Shown: positions 1 to 9,067, numbered from the stretch's first letter. The stretch: 48,039 nucleotides of DNA from an uncultured Acidobacteriia bacterium (GCA_903875575.1 CAIQWJ010000050.1:1-48039); one strand, 5' to 3'. Program-made: numbers and translations. Notes: generated from the sequence alone by a model not told the origin.

Positions 1-242
1 CGTGTCTGTCGTCGCCCGAAAAACGGCCCACGAAGGGTTGGCTCTGTCGTAATGTACGCGGGACCGCTTCATATGCCTCTCCGGCACATAAAACTACTTC
101 TGTCAAGCCCCATTAGCGGGAGTTCTGCAAGTGGGTCACGTGGAATCAACATTTATATTTGGTTTCGTTTCATGGTATTGCGGGAAACAGGAGGCTGGTT
201 TCGTATTGGGGTCGTGTTAGTTTTCAGGCGAGGAGCAACACT
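1..242. other. Leading stretch with no supported gene
   Basis: No convincing coding region is seen. A short open frame on the plus strand (from 52) has no family resemblance and no ribosome-binding site, and it runs into the following gene in another frame. The last 20 bases carry the purine-rich ribosome-binding site (GGCGAGGAG, about 228-236) for the gene that starts at 243. The rest may hold that gene's promoter and the end of an upstream unit lying outside the window. Confidence 0.5.
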
Positions 243-743
243 ATGCCAAAGCCGAAGAAAATGCTGTTGAACCGCATCATGACCGAAAAGACGATAGAAG
301 CCAGCCGCCGCAATGGGAAGAAATCCAAAGGCCCGGTCACACCGCGTGGCCGGGCCGTTTCGTCTCAGAACCGGAGGACATTCGATCTGCTGCCTTTTGA
401 GAACCCCGCGCTGCCGAAGCAGTTGAATGCGCAGTATTACGCCCACTATCTCCCTTCCACCAAAGCAGAGCGGCAACTGGTGGACGCATTGGTGGAAGCC
501 GAGCGCGTGCAGCGGCATTGCGCCTATCTGGAATCACGCGTCTGGAACGAAGAGATGGAAGAATTCAATTCGCTGACGCGCGAGTCGGCAGCGGATGGAT
601 CGCCGGTGCACTCGATTGCCGATGTTCACGTTGCAGTGGCGCGGCGTTTGATGATGGTGCGGGCGCGGCTGGAGGCGTCGCAGAGCCGGTATCGGAATGC
701 CTGCCGTCAGCTGGATTCGATGCGGGAGAAGATTGCGGCGTAA
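243..743 (+). CDS. Hypothetical protein with TPRG motif near the N-terminus
   Basis: A 166-residue, basic, probably cytoplasmic protein of unknown function. I chose the ATG at 243 over the in-frame start at 159 because GGCGAGGAG lies 6-14 bases upstream. The N-terminus has the pattern K-S-K-G-P-V-T-P-R-G-R-A-x-S-S-Q-N (residues about 27-43). This resembles the K-S-T-G-P-x-T-P-E-G-K-A-x-S-S-x-N motif that opens a large family of uncharacterised proteins common in Acidobacteria and Planctomycetes. The remainder is predicted helical and charged, with several Arg-rich stretches, and could form a coiled coil (residues about 70-166). There is no signal peptide or membrane segment. It is followed 36 bases later by the PQQ dehydrogenase, but the products give no functional link. 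The gene is confidently real; its role is not known. Confidence 0.7.
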   Translation: MPKPKKMLLNRIMTEKTIEASRRNGKKSKGPVTPRGRAVSSQNRRTFDLLPFENPALPKQLNAQYYAHYLPSTKAERQLVDALVEAERVQRHCAYLESRVWNEEMEEFNSLTRESAADGSPVHSIADVHVAVARRLMMVRARLEASQSRYRNACRQLDSMREKIAA

Positions 744-779
744 GAGAGCGTTTCATTTCGAGATAAGATGTAACTCGAT

Positions 780-2822
780 ATGACCAATCGCGATCGGATG
801 AAGGCGGTTTTGCTGGCGAGCAGTGCGGCGGCGGTTTGCGTTGGCGCGCTGCTCGCTCAATCCGGGAAGATGGATTCGGCGAAGATGGATTCGGCGAAGG
901 AATGGCCGACTTATGGGCATGATCCGGGCGGGATGCGGTTTTCGCCGCTGACGGAGATCACGCCTGCGAATGTGGGTCGGCTGAAGGTGGCGTGGGTTTA
1001 TCACTTGTCGGTGCCGGGAGCCAGTGGTTCCTCGGGGCGGGCTGCGATTCCCGCGGCAGCTCAGGCCGTGGATGCTCCGGATACGCCGCAGACTGGGCGT
1101 GTTCGCGGTGGCGGCAACGGCTTCGCAGCCAGTGAAGTGACGCCGCTGGTGATCGACGGCGTGATGTATCTTTCGACGCCTCATGCGCGCGTGGTGGCGG
1201 TGGATCCGACAAACGGGAAAGAGATCTGGCAATACCAACTGCCTTCGAGCGTGCCTTCGACGCGCGGGGTGGAGTATTGGCCTGGCGATGGTCAGACACC
1301 GGCGCAGATCGTGTTTGGGTCAAGCGAGGGCAAGCTGTTTTCGCTGAATGCGAAGACGGGGAAGCCAAATGACGCGCTTGGGGATAACGGCATCGTCAAT
1401 CTGAATACGCCGGAGATCTTGCACGGGTTGCCGGGGCGGGACGGGCTGAGTTCGCCGCCGATTGTTTATAAGAATCTGGTGATCACGGGCGGGACGACGC
1501 AGGAGAATCCTCCGTTGGGCCCGGCGGGCGATGTAAGGGCGTGGGACATGCATACCGGGAAGCTGGTGTGGACCTTCCATTCGATTCCGGGCAAGGGCGA
1601 GAAATACAACGACACGTGGGCGGGGGAGAGCTGGAAGAATCGCTCCGGTGTGAATGTGTGGGGCTTCATTACGGTGGACGCGGCGCGGGGGATTGTTTAT
1701 ATGCCGTTCGGCGCGCCGTCTGTCGATCAGTATGGCGGCGACCGGGAGGGTGACAATCTTTTTGGCAGCAGTCTGGTGGCGGCGGATGCGAATACCGGGA
1801 AGTACCTGTGGCATTTCCAGATTGTGCGTCATGACATCTGGGACGGCGATATGACGGGCGCGCCTTTGCTGCTGGACGTGAAGCAGGGCGGGAAGACGAT
1901 TCCCGCAGTGGCCGCGATTAATAAGCTGGGACTGCTGTTTCTGCTGGATCGGGTGAGTGGCAAGCCGATTTACGGGGTGGAAGAGCGGGCTGTGCCGAAG
2001 AGTGAAGTGCCTCTGGAGCGCGCGGCGGCGAAGCAGCTGTTTCCTTTGAAGCCTGCGCCGCTGGTGCGGAATACGATGAGCGCGGCGGATATTGCGACGG
2101 TCACGCCGGAGTTGGAAGCTGCCTGTAAGAAGCTGATTGAGGGCGTGCAGATGGGCGGGCCTTATTTGCCTCCGGCGTATAACCGGTTGCGGGTGCAGTT
2201 TCCGGGAAATCATGGCGGGGTGAACTGGGGCGGCGTGTCCTTCAATCCGCAGTTGGGGCTGCTGTTTGTTAACACGAATGAGCTGGGGCAGTTGAGCGGA
2301 TTGAAGGATCATGATGTGAAGGCTGGCCGGGCAAATGGGCGGGGTGTGGGGAATCGGGTGGATCCGGATGGGCCGTATGAGGGTGTGGCGGGTGGAGGCA
2401 GATTCAGCGTGCCGGGGACGGACGCGCAGCAGTTGCCTTGTCAGCAGCCGCCGTGGGGTGAGTTGACTGCCGTGAACGTGAATACGGGCGAGTTTGCGTG
2501 GCGGGTGCCGCTGGGGGTGACGGATAGTTTGCCGGAGGGGAAGAAGAATACGGGTCGTCCAGGGAATGGGGGGACGATTGCGACGGCGGGCGGGCTGGTG
2601 TTTGTGGGGGCGACGGATGACGCGCGGTTCCGGGCGTTTGATGCGAAGACAGGGAAAGAACTGTGGACGGTGAAGCTGGGCGGAGCGGCGGAGGCGACGC
2701 CGATGACGTATCAGGGGCGGGATGGGCGGCAGTATGTGGTGATTACGTCAACCGGGGGTGGTTTTTTTAATAATCCGGTTACGGATGATAGTGTTGTGGC
2801 GTTTGCGCTGGATGGGAAGTAG
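780..2822 (+). CDS. Secreted PQQ-dependent dehydrogenase (quinoprotein glucose/alcohol dehydrogenase family)
   Basis: A 680-residue quinoprotein of the eight-bladed propeller family, which oxidises sugars or alcohols in the periplasm with pyrroloquinoline quinone. After a signal peptide (hydrophobic core about residues 9-26) comes the family opening W-P-T-Y-G-H-D-P-G-G-M-R-F-S-P-L, then repeated W-motif blades such as N-T-G-K-Y-L-W and K-T-G-K-E-L-W. It ends with the family-typical Y-Q-G-R-D-G-R-Q-Y-V-V. The five-helix membrane anchor of E. coli Gcd is absent, and so is the vicinal Cys pair of methanol/ethanol dehydrogenases, so it resembles the glucose-dehydrogenase branch in soluble form. 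No haem c motif (CxxCH) is present, so electrons must leave through a separate carrier. ATG at 780 is used; an internal ATG at 798 would also leave a good signal peptide. A perfect 15-bp tandem duplication (867-896) sits just after the signal peptide. The substrate cannot be told from sequence. Confidence 0.9.
   Translation: MTNRDRMKAVLLASSAAAVCVGALLAQSGKMDSAKMDSAKEWPTYGHDPGGMRFSPLTEITPANVGRLKVAWVYHLSVPGASGSSGRAAIPAAAQAVDAPDTPQTGRVRGGGNGFAASEVTPLVIDGVMYLSTPHARVVAVDPTNGKEIWQYQLPSSVPSTRGVEYWPGDGQTPAQIVFGSSEGKLFSLNAKTGKPNDALGDNGIVNLNTPEILHGLPGRDGLSSPPIVYKNLVITGGTTQENPPLGPAGDVRAWDMHTGKLVWTFHSIPGKGEKYNDTWAGESWKNRSGVNVWGFITVDAARGIVYMPFGAPSVDQYGGDREGDNLFGSSLVAADANTGKYLWHFQIVRHDIWDGDMTGAPLLLDVKQGGKTIPAVAAINKLGLLFLLDRVSGKPIYGVEERAVPKSEVPLERAAAKQLFPLKPAPLVRNTMSAADIATVTPELEAACKKLIEGVQMGGPYLPPAYNRLRVQFPGNHGGVNWGGVSFNPQLGLLFVNTNELGQLSGLKDHDVKAGRANGRGVGNRVDPDGPYEGVAGGGRFSVPGTDAQQLPCQQPPWGELTAVNVNTGEFAWRVPLGVTDSLPEGKKNTGRPGNGGTIATAGGLVFVGATDDARFRAFDAKTGKELWTVKLGGAAEATPMTYQGRDGRQYVVITSTGGGFFNNPVTDDSVVAFALDGK
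867..896 (+). repeat. 15-bp perfect tandem duplication inside the PQQ dehydrogenase gene
   Basis: The unit AAGATGGATTCGGCG occurs twice back to back (867-881 and 882-896), followed by a further AAG. It encodes K-M-D-S-A twice, in the linker between the signal peptide and the propeller, and keeps the frame. Confidence 0.9.
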
Positions 2823-2835
2823 CGGGTGGCGGCCA

Positions 2836-3234
2836 CTAATCGAGCTTTTCGGGCTTAAGTTCGATGTTGGTTTCGCCGGCCTGTTTCTTTTCCCAGTACT
2901 TGCGGACCCAGGCTTCCCAGCTCTTGCCTGCCGCCGTGTCGCGACCCGTGAAAGCGAGCCCGGCGATCTCGGAATACGGGATACTGAGCTTGTGCGGTTC
3001 GTTCTTCGGGAAGAGGCGCACGAGCGATTGGGCTAAGGTCGCGCCGTTGCGGCGATCGAAGATGTAGCCTTCCACCGAGGTGCCGTTCTTCAGCGTGATG
3101 GTGACGTCGCCGCGGTAATCGAAAGCCTTTTCGAGCGCATCGCGCAGTTCTGTTTCCGTGGCAGCCTCGAAAGCCTGGCCCTGGAGATTCTGGTGCTCGA
3201 AGCCGGGGGCGACTTCGAGCTCTTCATAATTCAA
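2836..3234 (-). CDS. Small conserved protein encoded directly after hpnH
   Basis: A 132-residue soluble protein of unknown function. The start is a TTG at 3234, 8 bases after the hpnH stop codon; no ATG is available in frame, and a GAGGTGGAAG purine run lies inside the end of hpnH. The middle part (about residues 30-60) reads L-E-K-A-F-D-Y-R-G-D-V-T-I-T-L-K-N-G-T, followed by V-E-G-Y-I-F-D-R. That pattern, a strand of the type 'V-x-V-x-L-x-D-G-x-x-V-x-G', suggests a small LSm/SH3-like beta barrel, but this is a guess from pattern only. The rest is charged. Tight spacing behind hpnH points to co-transcription and perhaps a role linked to hopanoid side-chain synthesis. The gene ends 13 bases from the convergent PQQ dehydrogenase gene, with no terminator hairpin visible between them. 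Confidence 0.6.
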   Translation of the reverse strand: MNYEELEVAPGFEHQNLQGQAFEAATETELRDALEKAFDYRGDVTITLKNGTSVEGYIFDRRNGATLAQSLVRLFPKNEPHKLSIPYSEIAGLAFTGRDTAAGKSWEAWVRKYWEKKQAGETNIELKPEKLD

Positions 3235-3242
3235 CGTCGTAC

Positions 3243-4376
3243 TCAGACTTCCACCTCTTCGCGCTGCGATGCGTTTTCATTTACCTTTAACTGCACCAGA
3301 CCTGCTTTGGCGTGGACCGACTGTACCGGCTCATCGAGCATTTTGAGGGCTTCGGCATCGGGATAACGCTTGAACAGAAACGCTCTCGCGGTATCGATGA
3401 AGCCGCGCACCGTCGTGAAGTTTTCATGCACCGCCGAAGCTTCGTAGCCGCTGTGGACCATGCAGTTCGCGCACTTGGGATTACCGGATTCGGTGCCGTA
3501 GTTTTCCCAGTTGGTCGATTCCATCAGTTCGGCGAAAGTATCGGCATAGCCATCCTGCAACAGGTAGCAGGGTTTCTGCCAGCCGAAGAGGTTGAAGGTC
3601 GGCATGCCCCAGGGGGTGCATTTGTAGTGGCGCTTGCCCATGAGGAACTCGAGGAACAGGGGCGACATGTTGAACTGCCACTTGGGATCGCGGTTGGAGA
3701 GCAGCGCGCGGAACAGGCGGCGAGTGCGGGCGCGGCCGAGGAAGTGCTGCTGGTCCGGCGCTTTGTCGTACGAGTAGCCGGGCGAAAGCATCATGCCTTC
3801 CACGCCGAGATCCATCATCTCGCTGAAGAATTTGCGGACGTGGTTGGGGTCGAACCCGTCGAAGAGAGTTGTGTTGGTGGTGACGCGGAAGCCGCGTTTG
3901 ACGGCCTCGCGGACGCCTTCGATGGCGAGTTCGTAGCCGCCTTCTTTGCAGACGGAGAAATCGTGCTCGTCTTTCTGGCCGTCGAGATGGACGGAGAAGC
4001 TGAGGTATTTGCTGGGCTTGAAGAGGTCGATTTTCTCACGCAGAAGGAGCGCGTTGGTGCAGAGGTAGATGTATTTCTTGCGGGCGACAAGGCCTTCGAC
4101 GATCTTGTCGATCTCGGGGTGCATGAGGGGTTCGCCACCCGGAATGGAGACCATCGGGGCACCGCACTCATCCACCGCGCGGAAGCATTCTTCCGGCGAC
4201 AGATTCATTTTGAGGACGTGGGCGGGGTACTGGATTTTGCCGCAGCCGGCGCAGGCGAGGTTGCAGCGGAACAGAGGCTCCAGCATCAGGACGAGCGGGT
4301 AGCGTTCGCGCCCGGCAAGCTTCTGCCCAAACACGTATGACGCAACGGTCCACATCTGAGAGACGGGAATGCCCAT
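3243..4376 (-). CDS. hpnH: Adenosyl-hopene transferase HpnH (radical SAM)
   Basis: A 377-residue radical-SAM enzyme that joins the 5'-deoxyadenosyl radical to diploptene, giving adenosyl-hopene, the first step in making extended (C35) hopanoids of the bacterial membrane. The Fe-S cluster motif CxxxCxxC is at Cys38, Cys42 and Cys45, and a GGEP motif follows. The C-terminal third carries further Cys residues ([20 protein letters not shown]) typical of the DUF3463 region of HpnH. Length matches the family (about 330-380). ATG at 4376 is well supported by GGAGGTG a few bases upstream. No other hopanoid gene (shc, hpnG and so on) lies in the window, so the pathway is scattered in this genome. The small gene at 2836-3234 follows it closely. 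A 37-base inverted repeat lies about 65 bases upstream. Confidence 0.95.
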   Translation of the reverse strand: MGIPVSQMWTVASYVFGQKLAGRERYPLVLMLEPLFRCNLACAGCGKIQYPAHVLKMNLSPEECFRAVDECGAPMVSIPGGEPLMHPEIDKIVEGLVARKKYIYLCTNALLLREKIDLFKPSKYLSFSVHLDGQKDEHDFSVCKEGGYELAIEGVREAVKRGFRVTTNTTLFDGFDPNHVRKFFSEMMDLGVEGMMLSPGYSYDKAPDQQHFLGRARTRRLFRALLSNRDPKWQFNMSPLFLEFLMGKRHYKCTPWGMPTFNLFGWQKPCYLLQDGYADTFAELMESTNWENYGTESGNPKCANCMVHSGYEASAVHENFTTVRGFIDTARAFLFKRYPDAEALKMLDEPVQSVHAKAGLVQLKVNENASQREEVEV

Positions 4377-4440
4377 CCGGATACACCTCCCCTTTTCGAA
4401 TAGCTGCCGTGGGAGCGGCGGCCAATTTCTATTGTCTCAC

Positions 4441-4477
4441 TTGAGGGTCGTGCCTGAACAGACACGTGAACCCTCAA
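4441..4477. repeat. Inverted repeat upstream of hpnH
   Basis: The outer arms TTGAGGGT (4441-4448) and ACCCTCAA (4470-4477) are perfectly complementary. An inner CGTG/CACG pairing extends the stem with a 3-base bulge. It lies 65-100 bases upstream of the hpnH start, on the 5' side of its message. No T-run follows on either strand, so it does not look like a simple terminator; it may be an operator or a leader hairpin. Confidence 0.55.
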
Positions 4478-4581
4478 AGAGCGCACAGAGAAGATTCGTG
4501 GGGCTGCTTGGGTGTTGGCGCGATATTACGCAGAGATGCCGCGTGATTTCGCGCAATTCGCGCAGCCTGTTCTGGGCTCGA

Positions 4582-4698
4582 TTATTTGCCGCTGTAGGCT
4601 CCGTAGTAAGGCCGTTCCGGGAATAGAATCATCTGGTTAGGCGCGATCATCGAAACGCCGATCACGACGAGGGCAAGAAGGAGCATGATGTATTTCAT
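4582..4698 (-). CDS. Possible 38-residue membrane peptide
   Basis: A short frame from ATG 4698 encodes a peptide with one clear hydrophobic segment (residues about 3-20, M-L-L-L-A-L-V-V-I-G-V-S-M-I) and a tail rich in Pro and Tyr. An in-frame upstream ATG at 4767 would lengthen it to 61 residues, but that extra part looks non-coding. The ribosome-binding site is weak. The single-pass small-peptide form is plausible, but only comparison with relatives could confirm it. No function is suggested. Confidence 0.35.
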   Translation of the reverse strand: MKYIMLLLALVVIGVSMIAPNQMILFPERPYYGAYSGK

Positions 4699-4833
4699 AG
4701 GTGCGTTCTCAACCTGGAGAATGCAACTGATATGCCAAAACGTCGCGATCAAAGTTCGGACCGACATGGCCGATAAGCAATGCTTACAGACAGTTTGGAG
4801 ATTCCGGGGACCGGGCCTGGCGAGGGCCGAACT

Positions 4834-5760
4834 ATGCTCAACGAAGAAATCGAGACGCTGGCGGAGCGGGGATTAATCATTGCGGAGAAGGCCAGCGCCG
4901 AAGGGTTGGTTGCGGAAGAAGTGGTCCATTCGTATGGGCCGGTGGACACGCGGGTGGAGGAGGGTCTGCGCCTGCGGCATGAGCTTGCCGAGCAGGCTGC
5001 GCGCACGGCACATCTGGAGATTGTCCACCTGAAGAAGTTGCTGGCGGAGCAGGATATGGCGCGGAAGCACGCGCAAAGGGCTGCGGCCCAGGCGCAGCGG
5101 CACATGAAAGGGCTGGAGACGGACGCCAACCGGCTGCGGGACGAACTGGCGCGTGCGAGGGAACTGCATGCGCAGGCGAAGCAGGAGCACAGCGTCGACG
5201 TGCGTCAGGCGGCGGACCGCGAGGCCGGGCTTATGGCGGAACTGGTGGAGGCTCGGCACCGGGCGACGAAGGCGGTGGACTCGGCTTCGGGGTATCGGCA
5301 CAGGTGGCTGGCGATTGCGCTTTGTATTGCGGTGCCATCAGTTGCCGGGCTGGCGTTGGGCTGGGGGAAGCTGTTGCCCGGGGGATGGGGGATGCAGACC
5401 GGCGGGGAGAAACAGACCGAGGCCGTGACTGCGCCGCCGGTGGAGAGCGTCAGACCGTGGGTGCCCAAACCGTTGGGTGCCAGTGGGGGAAAAGTGCAGC
5501 CGCAGGACCTGAGCGGAGCGTTGGGAACGCTGGACGATGCGCTGGACCGTTTCCGGGGGATCAGCCCGGAAGAAGTTCTGCACCGGGCGCACAAGGAAAA
5601 CCTGGCGCGCGGGGTGTCTGTTTGCTCGTTCGAATGGAACAGCGGACGGGTCAGCCTGGTGTTTGGCGGTGGCGAGACGGAGGATCCGGAATCGTCAATC
5701 GTTCACTGTGCGGACGCAGTGAACCACCTGGCCGGGACCCCGTCCGCCGCGGTGAAGTAA
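4834..5760 (+). CDS. Coiled-coil protein with one membrane segment
   Basis: A 308-residue protein of unknown function. I prefer ATG 4834 (CGAGGG about 9 bases upstream) over the in-frame ATG at 4780, which has no ribosome-binding site and adds 18 residues. Residues about 40-150 are rich in Glu, Arg, Ala, Lys and Gln with heptad-like spacing and should form a long coiled coil in the cytoplasm. One hydrophobic segment follows (H-R-W-L-A-I-A-L-C-I-A-V-P-S-V-A-G-L-A-L, about residues 157-177). Then comes a Pro-rich linker and a C-terminal part of about 110 residues, outside the membrane if the N-terminus is inside. That part holds two Cys residues (in V-S-V-C-S-F-E-W and I-V-H-C-A-D) that could pair. 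No family is recognised. It ends 7 bases from the convergent receptor gene. Confidence 0.65.
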   Translation: MLNEEIETLAERGLIIAEKASAEGLVAEEVVHSYGPVDTRVEEGLRLRHELAEQAARTAHLEIVHLKKLLAEQDMARKHAQRAAAQAQRHMKGLETDANRLRDELARARELHAQAKQEHSVDVRQAADREAGLMAELVEARHRATKAVDSASGYRHRWLAIALCIAVPSVAGLALGWGKLLPGGWGMQTGGEKQTEAVTAPPVESVRPWVPKPLGASGGKVQPQDLSGALGTLDDALDRFRGISPEEVLHRAHKENLARGVSVCSFEWNSGRVSLVFGGGETEDPESSIVHCADAVNHLAGTPSAAVK

Positions 5761-5767
5761 GTCGCGA

Positions 5768-8700
5768 TTAAAAGATCAGCTTCAGCCCGAATTGAATCTG
5801 ACGTGACGTGGTGGCGGTACTGGTGATCAGACCCGCGGTGGGGCTGACGACCCCGCTCGAAAACACTGTGGCGTTTGGCGTGCCGAAATTTGCGTGATTC
5901 AGCGAGTTAAAGGCCTCGGCCCGGAACTGCATGCGGATGCGGTCCGTGAAGGCGATGAGCTTGAAGAGCGAGAGATCAGCAGTCGCCATGCCTGGGCCGG
6001 TGTAGACGCCGCGGCCAAGACTGCCCCAGGTTCCCGCGGTGGGCAACGAGAAGGCGTTGGGGTTGTACCACTGGGTGGGGGTGCCGAGGATCACCGGGCC
6101 GGAGAAGGCCGGGTTGAGATTGGGGCGATCAGGATTGCGGGTATCGCCGTCGCCGGAGCGGTTCGAGCCGACCTGCGGGGTGAACGGGAAACCGCTGAGT
6201 GCGGTGACGATGCCATTCACCTGCCAACCTCCGAGCACCTGCTCGCCAACGCCGCTGAGCTTATTGAGGAAGGCCTGGCCGTGACCGAACGGGAGCACGT
6301 AGCGGAGAGAGACGCTGGCCTGATGCTTTACGTTCAGGGCGGAGGGGCCCCAATCGCGGCTCAGGTTGTTGCGGTCCATGATCATCTGAGCCTGGTTGTT
6401 GGATTGCGCGCCGGTGAGGCCGGAGTTCATATCCAGATTCTTTGAGAAAGTATAGTTGCCGCGAATTTCAAGGCCGTGCGTGAGGCGGCGGGCGATTTCC
6501 GTCTGAAGCGCGTTGTAGCGACTGTTGCCCTGGGTGTACCAGAAGAAGCCGGCACCGAGCGCGGAATTCGGACGCGTGGTGACAGGAATGTACTGCTGGC
6601 CCTGGAGGACGGAGCCTTTGGTGGTGCCCGGAGTGCCGCCGGTAACGCAGGTGGCGGTGGCGCAGACCTGAGCGGCGATCGTGTTGGGGTCAACACTGAT
6701 CAGACCGTGAATGCCGAAGGAGCCGACGTAAGCAACGCGAAGAGAAGTGCCTTTGGCGACCTGCTGTTCAATGGTGAAGTTCCACTCATTGACAGCCAGC
6801 GCCCGTGCATCGGGCTGGAGACCCTGGGGGGCGAAGGTGCAGGCGGGAACGGTGCCGGGACCGCAGGCGGGCGGTGCGCTGCGCGTGATGGGCAACAAAG
6901 GGAGCACGGCCTGATTAGCGAAAGACAGGCTGCTGTTGGTAGGCGGCAGAGAGTTCATCAGGAAGTTGAGGGCGTCAATCATCGAGTAATAGATGCCGTA
7001 GCCGGCGCGCACGGCGGTGCGGCCATTGCCGAAGACGTCCCAGGCGAGAGAGACGCGCGGAGAAAAGAGCTTCCGCATGTTGTTCTTCGTGAGGATGGAA
7101 CTGCCCACAATGGGATTGGTCAGCAGGACACCGTTGGCGTCGGTTACGTAATTCGCTGCGCGATTCGAAACCTCATTCCAGCCTGAGGTGAATTCGTGAC
7201 GGAGGCCGAGTTGCAGCGTGAGGTGCGGCAGAATGCGGATGGCGTCCTGCAGGTACCACGCGCCGTACCAGCTTCTCCAGCCGAGCTCGTTGGCCTGGGG
7301 GATCACCTGGAAGGTGGTCACGGTTCCCTGAAGCAGGGTGGTGAGGCTGGCGAAGGTGGCGACGCCCAACTGGCGCGAGCCGGAATCCTCGTTATCGCGC
7401 AGGCGCTGAAACCAGACTCCCGCGCTAAGGTGGTGACGACCGCGGGTGTACTGGTAGTCGTCGGTGTAAGTAAACAGGTTGCGACGGTTCCAGGAGCCAG
7501 TGGCGTTGTTATTGCCGGCGGCGGTGATCACGCCCGGCCCGGTGGTGGTGACGGCACCGGAAACCACAATGCCTCCGGGTTGCGAACCCTGCACAAAGGA
7601 CAGCGCGGAAGGAAACTGCGTAATTGCCACGCCGTCGAAATTGAAGGCGGCGCGGGAATAGCCGAGAGCCATGGTGTGCAGGAAGCGGGGCGAGAAGATG
7701 TGCGTTTCCTGAACGCTGGCCACCTGGCTGCCGAGGAGTTCGGTATCGGCAAATAGGGGGTCCGCCTGCGGGAGGATGCTGTTGCCTTTGTCGATGGTGT
7801 AGAAGAGCGAGGCGGTGTCGCGGTCTGAGATGGCGTAATCGGCGCGGGTGGTGCCGAAATCCTCATGGATGGCCTGGTGGGGATTGTTGTAAGAGTATGC
7901 GGTGCCGGTGGGGAGCCCGGCAGCGGTGAGAAGTTCTGCGCCGTTGGCGTCGGGCCAGAGCACCATGTATGGCAACATGCCAGTGTTGAGATTGGCAACC
8001 TTGGCGTAGATCCCGGTGGTGGCGTTGGGAAGGAGGCCGAGGCGGGCCTGAGCATCCGGGACCACGCTGACGCTGGTTAAGGCGAGCGACTGGCGGAAGC
8101 CTTCGTAATTGCCGAACAGGAAGAGCTTGTTCTTGCGGATGGGACCGCCGATAGCACCTCCGAACTGATTGCGGCGGAATGGCGGAACATAGCTCTGGTC
8201 AAAGAAGTTTCGCGCATCGAGTGCGCTGTTGCGCAGGAATTCGAAGAGGCTGCCGTGGACCAGGTTGGTGCCGGACTGGGTGACGATGGCGATCTGAGCT
8301 CCGGCGCGCTTGCCATACTGAGCGCCGTAGGTATCGGTGAGCACGTTGAATTCGCGAATGCCGTCAATCCCGAGCAACTGACCGCTCACGCCACCGGGGG
8401 TGACGGCCAACTGGCTGGAGCCGGAGTATTCGACGCCATTGAGGCTGAACTGATTGTCGCCGGGGCGGCGGCCCGCGACGGAAAATGTGTTGCCATCACT
8501 GGTAGTGGTCTGCGGGCTCTTGAGAGCACTGTAATTGATGGCACCGGGATTGGTGGTTATCAGAGTATCCAGGCTGCGACCGTTGAGCGGCAGGTCCTTC
8601 ACCTGTTCTTCGGTGACCAGTCCGGCGACAGGAGAGGTGGAGATATTGACGGTGGGGATGCCCTCGATGACATCGACATGTTCCTTCTGATCGCCGACCT

Positions 8701-9067
8701 GGAGTCTGAGGGTGACGTTGGCATCCTGTCCGAGGACGAGATCGATACCGGTGCGGATTTCGACTTTGAAGCCGGTCTTTTCAGCGCGAACTTCAAGGGC
8801 GCCGAGCGGGAGGGAGTCGATGCGATAGCTGCCGGAATCATCCGTGGTGGCGGTACGGGAAGCCCCGGTTTCCGCACTCTTCACAGCAACGCTGGCACCG
8901 CCGATTCCGGCACCGGAGGCGTCCAGAACCTTGCCGGAGATTGCGGCAGTTACCTGCGCCTGAGCGGTGGATACGGCCACGAGAAGGGCGACGCCCGCGG
9001 CGAGAGCTACCGAGCCTTTGAACGCCGTCTTCATGCACTTCAGAGTGCTGCTGATGCCTGATTTCAT
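5768..9067 (-). CDS. TonB-dependent receptor, Oar-like, with carboxypeptidase-regulatory-like N-terminal domain
   Basis: A 1099-residue outer-membrane protein of the kind expanded in Acidobacteria. ATG 9067 is chosen because AGGAGAAGG lies just upstream; a frame open to 9151 has no support. Order of parts: signal peptide (to about residue 38, ending S-T-A-Q-A-Q); a carboxypeptidase-regulatory-like beta-sandwich (about 40-125, I-S-G-K-V-L-D-A-S-G-A-G-I-G-G-A); a plug region with P-L-N-G-R-S-L-D-T-L and R-R-P-G-D-N-Q-F-S-L-N-G-V; then a long beta-barrel ending in an aromatic C-terminal strand (I-Q-F-G-L-K-L-I-F). The final Phe is the usual signal for outer-membrane assembly. Such receptors are presumed to import oligosaccharides, peptides or metal complexes; the ligand is unknown. 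It lies 47 bases downstream of the DUF58 gene on the same strand. I see no TonB/ExbB genes in the window. Confidence 0.92.
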   Translation of the reverse strand: MKSGISSTLKCMKTAFKGSVALAAGVALLVAVSTAQAQVTAAISGKVLDASGAGIGGASVAVKSAETGASRTATTDDSGSYRIDSLPLGALEVRAEKTGFKVEIRTGIDLVLGQDANVTLRLQVGDQKEHVDVIEGIPTVNISTSPVAGLVTEEQVKDLPLNGRSLDTLITTNPGAINYSALKSPQTTTSDGNTFSVAGRRPGDNQFSLNGVEYSGSSQLAVTPGGVSGQLLGIDGIREFNVLTDTYGAQYGKRAGAQIAIVTQSGTNLVHGSLFEFLRNSALDARNFFDQSYVPPFRRNQFGGAIGGPIRKNKLFLFGNYEGFRQSLALTSVSVVPDAQARLGLLPNATTGIYAKVANLNTGMLPYMVLWPDANGAELLTAAGLPTGTAYSYNNPHQAIHEDFGTTRADYAISDRDTASLFYTIDKGNSILPQADPLFADTELLGSQVASVQETHIFSPRFLHTMALGYSRAAFNFDGVAITQFPSALSFVQGSQPGGIVVSGAVTTTGPGVITAAGNNNATGSWNRRNLFTYTDDYQYTRGRHHLSAGVWFQRLRDNEDSGSRQLGVATFASLTTLLQGTVTTFQVIPQANELGWRSWYGAWYLQDAIRILPHLTLQLGLRHEFTSGWNEVSNRAANYVTDANGVLLTNPIVGSSILTKNNMRKLFSPRVSLAWDVFGNGRTAVRAGYGIYYSMIDALNFLMNSLPPTNSSLSFANQAVLPLLPITRSAPPACGPGTVPACTFAPQGLQPDARALAVNEWNFTIEQQVAKGTSLRVAYVGSFGIHGLISVDPNTIAAQVCATATCVTGGTPGTTKGSVLQGQQYIPVTTRPNSALGAGFFWYTQGNSRYNALQTEIARRLTHGLEIRGNYTFSKNLDMNSGLTGAQSNNQAQMIMDRNNLSRDWGPSALNVKHQASVSLRYVLPFGHGQAFLNKLSGVGEQVLGGWQVNGIVTALSGFPFTPQVGSNRSGDGDTRNPDRPNLNPAFSGPVILGTPTQWYNPNAFSLPTAGTWGSLGRGVYTGPGMATADLSLFKLIAFTDRIRMQFRAEAFNSLNHANFGTPNATVFSSGVVSPTAGLITSTATTSRQIQFGLKLIF

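Noticed and set aside
3312-4340. Long open frame on the plus strand opposite hpnH
   Set aside because: It is the antisense shadow of hpnH; its translation is rich in Ala, Glu and Val without motifs, and hpnH itself has a clear family signature and ribosome-binding site.
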